49,596 bases of DNA from an uncultured Ruminococcus sp. (GTDB lineage Bacteria > Bacillota > Clostridia > Oscillospirales > Acutalibacteraceae), in NCBI GenBank assembly GCA_902799245.1, contig CADBZY010000006.1, positions 113,177 to 162,772 on the forward strand. The letters run 5' to 3'. Shown here piece after piece: positions 9,140 to 16,435 of this stretch (its first letter is position 1; each line of letters starts with the position of its first letter). The notes beneath the pieces were generated by a model. That model had not been told where the DNA came from and made no database searches. It saw only the letters and a list, made by a program, of their open reading frames with translations. A program made the translations under genes and the position numbers.

Positions 9140-9168
9140 ATTATACACTCTGCCGACCGCTTTGTCAA
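9140..9168 (-). promoter_or_regulatory. Perfect-consensus promoter of the tRNA operon
   Basis: Minus strand: -35 TTGACA (9163-9168), exactly 17 bases, -10 TATAAT (9140-9145). The -10 ends 20 bases upstream of tRNA-Gly, and no further promoter of this quality is found before the terminator, so the five tRNAs are likely one transcript. Confidence 0.95.
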
Positions 9169-9210
9169 GTTATTTTTTTATTTTTTCTAATTTCTGCAAA
9201 TTAATGCAAA

Positions 9211-9274
9211 ATCGCCGCCGATAGCTTGTTGATGATGTGACAAAAGCACAACAGACAACACTCCCGGCGGCAAT
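9211..9274 (-). terminator. Likely terminator of the solute-binding lipoprotein gene
   Basis: A 10-bp GC-rich stem (9211-9220 with 9265-9274, one G-U pair) with a long loop, 31 bases past the stop at 9305. The minus strand continues ATTTTGCATTAATTT, a weak T tract. The long loop makes this less certain than the other terminators. Confidence 0.6.
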
Positions 9275-9304
9275 TATACTTTTTTCGACTAAAAAACGAA
9301 GGGT

Positions 9305-10180
9305 TTATTTCTTCTCTTCTTCCCGGATGATCATGACAAGCTCAGAGGTGTAGAAACTGTCAGTGGTAATAAATACCGTATCATCCTCTTTCGCTTCGGC
9401 GGCTACCACACAGAAGGCATTCTTCTTGCCCTTCACCGTCTGCGCCTCGTTGTCTGTGAAAGAAGTGACTTCTTCCGCATCAGCACTGCTGGTGTCGTTG
9501 ATCTCCACAGGCTCCACCGTTGTAGCAGTCAGCTTTCCGCCGCATCCATATACTATTCCGTCAGCAATGGCGGCAAACAGGCCCTTGACTTCCCCTTTAT
9601 TATCATACGTAAACGGTTTAAAAGACGGCTCGGTAATCAGAGTAAAGGTCTTTTTCAGTGCCTTGTCGGAATCCTTCGCTACGCGATAGCTTTTTCCGCC
9701 GGTAAGCTCAGATTCAATCATAGACGGATAATCATCCGACTCCTTCAGAGCCGCGATCTGCTCGTTCATCTTTTCAGCGAGCTTTTCGTCGGATTTGTTC
9801 AGCAGGAATCTGTATTCAACCTGGCCAACGCTCGCATCGATGATTTTTACGCCTTTCACTCCGTCTGTGAGCTGCTCTGCGTAATGCGAATCGACCACCA
9901 CGGCGGCCACCTTTTTGTCGATCAGATCCTGCACCGCCTTTGTCATGTCGCTGTATCGCTTGGGATAATTGGTCAGTTTATAGCTGACGACGTACTCATC
10001 CTCTGCCGAACGAAGCTGCACTGCCACTGCCTTTCCCTCCAGGTCGGCAGCTGTGGATATTTTCATTTCTTTCTCGTAAGCCACACCGTTGTCCTCTTTC
10101 TGTCCGGAACAGGAAGCGAGGGTCATACAGACAACCAGCGCCGCCGCTGTGAGGGAGATGATTTTCTTGGATAATTTCAT
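9305..10180 (-). CDS. Solute-binding (type II PBP) lipoprotein with permuted lobe order
   Basis: 291 residues; signal peptide and lipobox LASC put the lipidated Cys at 24. Residues 44-160 look like the second half of an amino-acid-binding ABC protein (ADLEGKAVAVQL, then an AVQDLIDKKVAAVVVDS segment and LLNKSDEKLAEKMN). Residues 178-287 look like the first half (LITEPSFKPFTYDNKGEVKG, ending FYTSELVMIIREE). In the standard family (SBP_bac_3) the order is the reverse, so this looks like a circular permutant. The start ATG has AAGGAG. No permease or ATPase lies nearby, so a sensory or orphan binding role is possible. Ligand unknown. Fold call from motif order only. Confidence 0.72.
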   Translation of the reverse strand: MKLSKKIISLTAAALVVCMTLASCSGQKEDNGVAYEKEMKISTAADLEGKAVAVQLRSAEDEYVVSYKLTNYPKRYSDMTKAVQDLIDKKVAAVVVDSHYAEQLTDGVKGVKIIDASVGQVEYRFLLNKSDEKLAEKMNEQIAALKESDDYPSMIESELTGGKSYRVAKDSDKALKKTFTLITEPSFKPFTYDNKGEVKGLFAAIADGIVYGCGGKLTATTVEPVEINDTSSADAEEVTSFTDNEAQTVKGKKNAFCVVAAEAKEDDTVFITTDSFYTSELVMIIREEEKK

Positions 10181-10253
10181 ATTGACTCTTCTCCTTATCT
10201 GATTTTCACTTCAAACGCCATCACGATGATAAATTGAAGTATATACTCAGATT

Positions 10254-10282
10254 ATTGTATCACATGCTTGCTGAAAATACAA
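10254..10282 (-). promoter_or_regulatory. Promoter of the solute-binding lipoprotein gene
   Basis: Minus strand: -35 TTGTAT (10277-10282), 17 bases, -10 TACAAT (10254-10259) with a TG extension. About 75 bases upstream of the start. Confidence 0.7.
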
Positions 10283-10358
10283 GCTATTTTTTTAATGATA
10301 TGCGGAAACAGGCATTTTGCCCTTTACAGGCAACTTTACATGAGTACAATCCAATCAA

Positions 10359-10403
10359 AACCGCCCCGGCCGTCAGCTTGCTTCGCTGATCACCGGAGCG
10401 GTT
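10359..10403 (-). terminator. Probable terminator of the PFOR gene
   Basis: An 11-bp outer stem (10359-10369 with 10393-10403, one mismatch) enclosing an inner TCAGC/GCTGA stem; the minus strand then reads TTTTGATTGG. It lies in the 381-base gap between PFOR and the binding-protein gene. Apart from the listed promoter and hairpins I see nothing else in that gap. Confidence 0.65.
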
Positions 10404-10466
10404 GAATTTATATTCGTTATATCATTCCTCACGGTCGTCCGGAAATGCCTTTCCGCACGTTCTTAG

Positions 10467-10496
10467 CACGGCGGCTGTTTCCGAAACGGCGCTGTG
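10467..10496 (-). other. Hairpin just downstream of the PFOR stop
   Basis: A near-perfect stem of about 14 bp (10467-10480 region with 10482-10496, with GTTTC/GAAAC at the top) without a following T tract. It may stabilise the 3' end of the PFOR transcript. Confidence 0.5.
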
Positions 10497-10561
10497 AGTT
10501 CAGATTTTTTTTATTGACGATACAATATAACATTGCATCGCGGCAAGAATAACGGAAAAGA

Positions 10562-13500
10562 TTATTCTTCGCTGCCGTAGACCTTCTCGAGGGTTACGAG
10601 ATGGTTGTACTTCTCCTCTGCGCACTTCTCTGCCTTCTCAAAGAGCTGAGCCGCTCTCTCGGGGAATGCACGGGTGAGGGCATTGTAACGGACTTCGCCC
10701 ATGATGAAGTCGCGGTAGCTTGCGCTCGGAGCCTTGCTGTCAAGGGTGAAGGGATTCTTGCCCTCATCAGCCAGAGCAGGATTGAAGCGGAACATATGCC
10801 AGTAGCCTGCTGCAACAGCCTTCTTCTCCTCGGTCATGGAGATGCCCATGCCGCCCTTGATACCGTGGTTGATACAGGGAGCGTAGCAGATGATGAGGGA
10901 AGGTCCGTTGTATGCCTCAGCCTCGCGGAATGCCTTCAGGGTCTGGTTGTAGTCAGCGCCCATTGCGCACTGTGCGACGTAGACATAGCCGTAGCTCATA
11001 GCGATCTGAGCGAGATCCTTCTTCTTGATGGCCTTACCGGCTGCCGCGAACTGTGCAACGGAGCCGACAGGTGTTGCCTTGGAAGCCTGACCGCCGGTGT
11101 TGGAGTAAACTTCGGTGTCGAATACGAGAACGTTGACGTTCTGACCGGATGCGAGAACGTGATCCAGACCGCCGAAACCGATGTCGTATGCCCAGCCGTC
11201 GCCGCCGAAGATCCACATGGACTTCTTGGCGAGGAAGTCCTTGTCAGCAAGGATCTTCTTGACTGTCTCGCCGCAGGTACCCATTGCTTCGAGCTCTGCG
11301 ATGAGCTTGTCGGTAGCGGCTCTGTTGGTAGCGGAGTTGTCGAATGTTGCGAGGTATTCCTCAGCGGCAGCCTTTGCGGAAGCGGGAGCTTCGTCGCAGC
11401 CGGCAACCTTCTCGACATATTCCTTGAGTCTGTCGCGGATAGCTCTCTGAGCGAGGTTCATGCCGAGACCGAACTCTGCGTTGTCTTCAAAGAGGGAGTT
11501 GCCCCATGCGGGACCGAAACCCTTCTTGTTGACAGTGTAAGGAGTGGAAGGTGCGGAGCCGCCCCAGATGGAGGAACAGCCTGTTGCGTTGGCGATGTAG
11601 GCTCTGTCGCCGAAGAGCTGGGTCATCAGCTTGGCGTAAGGAGTCTCGCCGCAGCCTGCACATGCGCCGGAGAACTCGAGCAGCGGCTGCTTGAACTGGC
11701 TGCCCTTGACGGTAGCGTCAGTGAACTTAGCGGCAACTTCGGGCTTCTCTTCAAGCGTCTGTGCATAATCGAACACTGCCTGCTCGTTCATCTGTGTTGC
11801 GATGGGCTTCATGGTGAGAGCCTTCTCGCCCTTCTTGCCGGGACATACGGTGACACAGCTGCCGCAGCCTGTGCAGTCGAGGGTGGAAACGGTCATAGCG
11901 AACTTGAAGCCGGGCAGACCGGTCATATCGGTTGCCTTGGTGCCTGCGGGAGCGGCAGCGAGCTCAGCCTCTGTCATAGCGACAGGACGGATAACCGCGT
12001 GCGGGCAGACCATGGAGCAGAAGTTACACTGGATACAATTTGCAAAGTTCCATTCGGGAACGTCAACAGCGATGCCGCGCTTCTCATAAGCTGCGGAGCC
12101 CTGGGGCAGAGTGCCGTCCACATTGTCCATGAAGGCGGAGATGGGCAGCTTGTCGCCCTGCTGTGCGTTGACAGGAATGAGGATGTCGTTGACGAACTTG
12201 ACCAGTTCGGGTCTGTTACCGGTGGCAACATGTGCCTTGGTGTCGTCTGTGCAGTTCTTCCATGCCTCGGGAACCTGAACCTCAACGATAGCGCCGACAC
12301 CGGCGTCGATAGCGTCATGGTTCATCTTGACAATGGCTTCGCCCTTCTTGCTGTAGGACTTGGTGGCTGCGTCCTTCATGAACTTGACAGCGTCCTCGAT
12401 CGGGATAACGCCGGAGAGTTTGAAGAAGGCTGCCTGCAGAACGGTATTCACGCGGCTGCCCAGACCGATTTCCTTACCGATCTTGATAGCGTTGATGGTG
12501 TAGAACTTGATGTTGTTGTCTGCGATGTACTTCTTGACCTTGCCGGGAAGGTTGGCTTCCAGCTCTTCGCCCGACCAGATGCAGTTGAGGAGGAAGGTGC
12601 CGCCGGGAACGAGATCCTCAACGATGTCGTACTTATCCATATAGGAAGGATTGTGGCAGGCAACGAAGTTAGCCTTGTTCACCAGATAGGTGGACTTGAT
12701 GGGAGACTTACCGAAGCGCAGATGGCTGACGGTAACACCGCCGGACTTCTTGGAGTCATAGGAGAAGTAGCCCTGTGCATACATGTCGGTGTGGTCGCCG
12801 ATGATCTTGATGGAGTTCTTGTTGGCGCCGACGGTACCGTCAGAGCCGAGACCCCAGAACTTGCAGCAGATGGTGCCTTCGGGGGTGGTGTTGGGATTCT
12901 CGCTGACCTTGAGGGACAGATGGGTCACGTCATCCTCGATACCGACGGTGAATCTCTTCTTGCTGTCGGCAGCGTCCATGTTGTTGTAGATAGCGATGAT
13001 GTGTGCCGGAGTGGTGTCCTTGGAACCGATGCCGTAACGGCCGGAGGTCATCTTGACGCCAGCGAACTTGCTGTCGGCAAGGGAAGCCACAACGTCGAGA
13101 TAGAGAGGCTCGCCGATGGAGCCGGGCTCCTTGGTTCTGTCGATCACGCTGATGTACTTGGCGGTATCAGGGATAGCAGCGATCAGGCGCTCTGCGCTGA
13201 ACGGACGGTAGAGGTGAACCTCGACAACGCCCCACTTCTTGCCGGCTGCGTTCATGTAGTCGATGGTCTCTTCGATGGTGTCGCAGACGGAGCCCATTGC
13301 GATGATGACCTTGTCAGCATCGGGTGCGCCGTAGTAGTTGAAAGGCTTGTAGTTGGTGCCGATCTTTGCGTTGACCTTGTCCATGTATTCCTCGACAATG
13401 CCGGGAACTGCGTCATAGAACTTGTTGCAGGCTTCTCTGGTCTGGAAGAAGATGTCGGGGTTCTGAGCGGAGCCGTGGAGTACGGGATGCTCAGGGTTGA

Positions 13501-14122
13501 GAGAACGGCGGCGGAATGCGTCAACTGCGTCCCAGTCGAGCATATCTGCCAGATCTTCATAATCCCATGTCTCGATCTTCTGGATCTCGTGAGAGGTGCG
13601 GAAGCCGTCGAAGAAATGGAGGAAAGGCACACGGCCCTTGATCGCTGCCAGATGAGCCACAGCGCCGAGGTCCATACATTCCTGAGGATTGTTGGAGCAG
13701 AGCATTGCGTAGCCGGTCTGACGGCAAGCGTAGACGTCGGAATGATCGCCGAAAATGGAGAGGGCGTGGAATGCCAGCGAACGGGCGGAAACATGAATCA
13801 CGCCGGGAAGCAGCTCACCGGACATCTTGTACATGTTCGGAATCATAAGGAGCAAGCCCTGAGAAGCGGTGTAGGTGGTGGTGAGAGCACCGGCGGAAAG
13901 GGAGCCGTGAACAGCGCCGGCTGCGCCGCCTTCGGACTGCATTTCTGTTACCTGTACTTCTCTGCCAAAGAGGTTCTTTCTGCCTGCTGCGGCATACTTG
14001 TCGGTTTCATCAGCCATAACGGAAGAAGGCGTGATGGGGTAGATCGCAGCAACGTCGGTAAACGCGTAGGATACGTGAGCCACGGCGTTGTTGCCGTCCA
14101 TGGTTTTCATTTTTCTGGCCAT
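10562..14122 (-). CDS. nifJ: Pyruvate:ferredoxin (flavodoxin) oxidoreductase, single chain
   Basis: 1186 residues, the normal length of the homodimeric enzyme, which oxidises pyruvate with CoA to acetyl-CoA and CO2 and reduces ferredoxin; central to anaerobic metabolism. N-terminal pyruvate domain (AAIYPITPSS). Two 4Fe-4S motifs near residues 690-760 (CIQCNFCSMVCP and CTGCGSCVTVCP). Third-cluster cysteines in CAGCGETPYAK and ATGCSS. TPP site near GGDGWAYDIGFGG and EVYSNTGGQAS. Start ATG with AAGGAGG. From 10601 to 14122 the gene uses no TTA, CTA or TCA codon, a bias expected of very high expression. A strong promoter and a roughly 180-base leader lie upstream. Confidence 0.97.
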   Translation of the reverse strand: MARKMKTMDGNNAVAHVSYAFTDVAAIYPITPSSVMADETDKYAAAGRKNLFGREVQVTEMQSEGGAAGAVHGSLSAGALTTTYTASQGLLLMIPNMYKMSGELLPGVIHVSARSLAFHALSIFGDHSDVYACRQTGYAMLCSNNPQECMDLGAVAHLAAIKGRVPFLHFFDGFRTSHEIQKIETWDYEDLADMLDWDAVDAFRRRSLNPEHPVLHGSAQNPDIFFQTREACNKFYDAVPGIVEEYMDKVNAKIGTNYKPFNYYGAPDADKVIIAMGSVCDTIEETIDYMNAAGKKWGVVEVHLYRPFSAERLIAAIPDTAKYISVIDRTKEPGSIGEPLYLDVVASLADSKFAGVKMTSGRYGIGSKDTTPAHIIAIYNNMDAADSKKRFTVGIEDDVTHLSLKVSENPNTTPEGTICCKFWGLGSDGTVGANKNSIKIIGDHTDMYAQGYFSYDSKKSGGVTVSHLRFGKSPIKSTYLVNKANFVACHNPSYMDKYDIVEDLVPGGTFLLNCIWSGEELEANLPGKVKKYIADNNIKFYTINAIKIGKEIGLGSRVNTVLQAAFFKLSGVIPIEDAVKFMKDAATKSYSKKGEAIVKMNHDAIDAGVGAIVEVQVPEAWKNCTDDTKAHVATGNRPELVKFVNDILIPVNAQQGDKLPISAFMDNVDGTLPQGSAAYEKRGIAVDVPEWNFANCIQCNFCSMVCPHAVIRPVAMTEAELAAAPAGTKATDMTGLPGFKFAMTVSTLDCTGCGSCVTVCPGKKGEKALTMKPIATQMNEQAVFDYAQTLEEKPEVAAKFTDATVKGSQFKQPLLEFSGACAGCGETPYAKLMTQLFGDRAYIANATGCSSIWGGSAPSTPYTVNKKGFGPAWGNSLFEDNAEFGLGMNLAQRAIRDRLKEYVEKVAGCDEAPASAKAAAEEYLATFDNSATNRAATDKLIAELEAMGTCGETVKKILADKDFLAKKSMWIFGGDGWAYDIGFGGLDHVLASGQNVNVLVFDTEVYSNTGGQASKATPVGSVAQFAAAGKAIKKKDLAQIAMSYGYVYVAQCAMGADYNQTLKAFREAEAYNGPSLIICYAPCINHGIKGGMGISMTEEKKAVAAGYWHMFRFNPALADEGKNPFTLDSKAPSASYRDFIMGEVRYNALTRAFPERAAQLFEKAEKCAEEKYNHLVTLEKVYGSEE

Positions 14123-14300
14123 GTTGATATTTTCCTCCTTAAGGAATTTTTAAAAAAGATTTGAAATGCGATGCGATGCTTACGATGCGGCTCGTTCGTA
14201 AGAGGGAGAACGAATTCGCCGTCTGCGGTAAGAGCCGCATATCAGCGCACACACCGCAGAAATCCATATTGAGACGTCTTGCGGACATCGCAATTCATCA
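14123..14300 (-). promoter_or_regulatory. Structured 5' leader of the PFOR mRNA
   Basis: About 180 bases separate the promoter from the PFOR start. A 9-bp perfect inverted repeat (14185-14193 with 14232-14240, atgcggctc/gagccgcat) encloses a second stem (14195-14199 with 14210-14214). A competing 7-bp repeat (14223-14229 with 14253-14259, ctgcggt/accgcag) would consume one arm of the first. Alternative pairings suggest a switching leader, but I match it to no known riboswitch class and see no attenuator T tract. Confidence 0.5.
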
Positions 14301-14306
14301 CCGTAT

Positions 14307-14335
14307 ATTTTAACACTTTTTTATTCGTATGTAAA
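14307..14335 (-). promoter_or_regulatory. Sigma-A promoter of PFOR
   Basis: Minus strand: -35 TTTACA (14330-14335), 17 bases, -10 TAAAAT (14307-14312). Each hexamer is one base off consensus. Confidence 0.8.
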
Positions 14336-14411
14336 GCGGAAATAATCTATTTTTTCAAAAATTAATGCCTTATTCAAAAATATCAGCGCTTTTAACAGAT
14401 TAATTTTCGGA

Positions 14412-14454
14412 TAACAAAAAACGCAGCTTGCCGATTGACAGACAGGCTGCGTTT
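14412..14454 (-). terminator. Terminator of ychF
   Basis: A 9-bp stem (14419-14427 with 14446-14454, aaacgcagc/gctgcgttt); the minus strand continues into TTTTTGTTAT. It lies 25 bases past the ychF stop. The rest of the 356-base gap is the PFOR leader and promoter. Confidence 0.82.
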
Positions 14455-14478
14455 AAGACGGTATATTTCATGAAAGCA

Positions 14479-15570
14479 TCATACGTTAAACAAGAAGTGC
14501 ACCACGTCGCCGTCCTTCATGACGTACTCCTTGCCCTCCGAGCGGAGAAGTCCCTTCTCTCTCGCGGCGGCGAGGGAGCCTAATTCGATAAGACTGTCGT
14601 AGTCTATCACCTCGGCGCGAATGAAACCGCGCTCGATGTCGGAATGAATCTTTCCCGCTGCCTGCGGCGCTTTGGTTCCCTTAGTGATCGTCCAAGCGCG
14701 AACCTCCGGCTGTCCGGCGGTGAGGAAGCTGATCAGTCCCAGCAGGTGATAGCCGGCGCGGATCAGGCGGTCGAGTCCCGATTCCTCCAGCCCCATTTCG
14801 CTGAGGAACATGAGCTTTTCCTCCGGCTCCATGCCGCTGATCTCGGCTTCTATCTCGGCGCAGATGGGAAGCACTTCGCTGTGCTCCTCCGCGGCGATTT
14901 TCTTGACCACTTCCAGATGCGGATTCTCCGCGTCGCCCGCGAAATCGTCCTCGCTGAGATTGGCGGCGTAGATGACCTTCTTGCTGGTGAGCAGCGCCAC
15001 GGAAGAGAGCATTTCCTCTTCTTCCTCAGTGAGAGCCATCGTGCGAACCGCCTTGCCCGACTCCAACACTTCCTTCACACGCTCAAAGAATTCCAGTTCC
15101 GAAGCAAGCTTCTTGTCGCCCTTCATCGCCTTTTTGGTGCGGTCGATCTTGCGCTCCACAAGCTCTAAATCCGAAAGAATCAGCTCCAGGTTAATGGTTT
15201 CAATGTCGCGCGCAGGGTCTATGCTGCCTTCCACATGGATAATGTCGTCGTTCTCGAAGCAGCGCACCACATGCACGATCGCGTCGCATTCCCTGATGTT
15301 GGAAAGGAATTTGTTGCCTAAACCCTCGCCCTTGCTCGCGCCTTTGACCAGACCGGCAATGTCAACGAATTCAAGCGGCGCATGGGTGATCTTTTCAGGG
15401 TGATAGATTTCCGCCAGCTTATCCAATCGCTTGTCGGGAACATCCACCACGCCGACATTCGGCTCAATGGTGCAGAAAGGGTAATTGGCCGACTGTGCGC
15501 CGGCGCTGGTGATCGCGTTGAAGAGAGTGCTTTTGCCGACGTTCGGCAGTCCTACGATACCTAATTTCAT
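14479..15570 (-). CDS. ychF: Redox-regulated P-loop GTPase/ATPase YchF (OLA1)
   Basis: 363 residues, full length for this Obg-family NTPase. P-loop GLPNVGKS at residues 6-13; the [20 protein letters not shown] segment is the G3/switch II region; a helical hairpin follows, and a C-terminal TGS domain covers about 280-363. YchF proteins bind ribosomes and hydrolyse ATP; their precise role is unsettled. Start ATG with AAAGGAGAT. It lies 55 bases downstream of a lipoprotein gene on the same strand and may share its transcript; it has its own terminator. Confidence 0.97.
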   Translation of the reverse strand: MKLGIVGLPNVGKSTLFNAITSAGAQSANYPFCTIEPNVGVVDVPDKRLDKLAEIYHPEKITHAPLEFVDIAGLVKGASKGEGLGNKFLSNIRECDAIVHVVRCFENDDIIHVEGSIDPARDIETINLELILSDLELVERKIDRTKKAMKGDKKLASELEFFERVKEVLESGKAVRTMALTEEEEEMLSSVALLTSKKVIYAANLSEDDFAGDAENPHLEVVKKIAAEEHSEVLPICAEIEAEISGMEPEEKLMFLSEMGLEESGLDRLIRAGYHLLGLISFLTAGQPEVRAWTITKGTKAPQAAGKIHSDIERGFIRAEVIDYDSLIELGSLAAAREKGLLRSEGKEYVMKDGDVVHFLFNV

Positions 15571-15625
15571 ATGTTTATAATATCTCCTTTGTGTCGTTTG
15601 CGTTTATCGTTTCGAGTGATTTGAA

Positions 15626-16309
15626 TTAGTCAGTGAATGTGACGCTGCTGCCGGAATCCTCTTCTTCGGATGTCACGGGTATATCGGAATCAGAGATCGG
15701 TGCGACGTTGGTAAAATCGCCGCTTTCCACCATGGAATTTGCGTCGTTGATAAAGCCCATCATGATGTTGAAGCTGGTGGTGTCTAAAATAATGTACCAT
15801 TTATCGCTTTCTCTCGTCAGATTCACCTTGCATTCGGTGGTGACATGCTTGGCCTCCGACATCTCGGATTCACGCACGATCTCCTCCACCAGCGCTTCGC
15901 GCATTTCCTCGGCGGATATTTTCGCTCCGCCGAGAACGGTATCCACATAATTATTGGTAACCGTCGAGGCGGCGCGGGAATAAATATCCCGCAGATCGAC
16001 CGTCGTCACATAAAGCACGGCCGCGCCGTTTGCCCCTGAGGTCTGAATATCCACTATCTCGATCTCGAGTGTCTTGGACACGGCATCCACAATCTTGCGC
16101 GTTCCGTTTTTGTCGCCGCTGTCAAAGCTAAGGCCGTCGTAATCCTTCACATAATTAAACGCTGCTTTATAATCGCAGTCGTTCATTCTCTTGTTGAAGC
16201 GTTTGATCGCCTTCTCGGGTGTTTCCGCATCGTTACAGGCACAAAGCAGAAGCATTGCCGCCGTGAGAATCAAAGCGACCGCCGCTCTTAATCCGGATTT
16301 GTTTTTCAA
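15626..16309 (-). CDS. Putative lipoprotein, function unknown
   Basis: About 227 residues. I place the start at a TTG (16309): it has AGGAG ten bases upstream and gives a classic signal peptide MKNKSGLRAAVALILTA with lipobox LLCAC. The in-frame ATG at 16333 has no ribosome site. The mature part begins with an NTF2-like pattern (PEKAIKRFNKRMNDCDYKAAFNYV), common in Clostridia lipoproteins of the DUF4878/DUF5105 type; this resemblance is tentative. The C-terminus is Ser/Glu-rich. It precedes ychF; no function can be assigned. Confidence 0.8.
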   Translation of the reverse strand: MKNKSGLRAAVALILTAAMLLLCACNDAETPEKAIKRFNKRMNDCDYKAAFNYVKDYDGLSFDSGDKNGTRKIVDAVSKTLEIEIVDIQTSGANGAAVLYVTTVDLRDIYSRAASTVTNNYVDTVLGGAKISAEEMREALVEEIVRESEMSEAKHVTTECKVNLTRESDKWYIILDTTSFNIMMGFINDANSMVESGDFTNVAPISDSDIPVTSEEEDSGSSVTFTD

Positions 16310-16346
16310 ATTGATCGTTCTCCTGTAAAACATTCATTACATCAGA

Positions 16347-16387
16347 TTGCAGACGGCACGCCCGTCCAATTGACGCACCGTCTGCAA
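16347..16387 (-). other. 10-bp perfect inverted repeat upstream of the lipoprotein gene
   Basis: ttgcagacgg (16347-16356) pairs with ccgtctgcaa (16378-16387) around a 21-base loop. It lies between the large membrane lipoprotein gene and the next lipoprotein. No T tract follows on either strand, so it may be a leader structure rather than a terminator. Confidence 0.5.
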
Positions 16388-16435
16388 ATTTAGTACTATA
16401 CCTATGGGATTATTATAAGAATTTACCTGCGTTTG

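Noticed and set aside
10601-14164. A very long open frame on the strand opposite PFOR (about 1187 codons).
   Set aside because: It is codon-on-codon antisense to PFOR and only reflects the absence of TTA, CTA and TCA codons in a highly expressed gene. The product has no protein-like features and no ribosome site.
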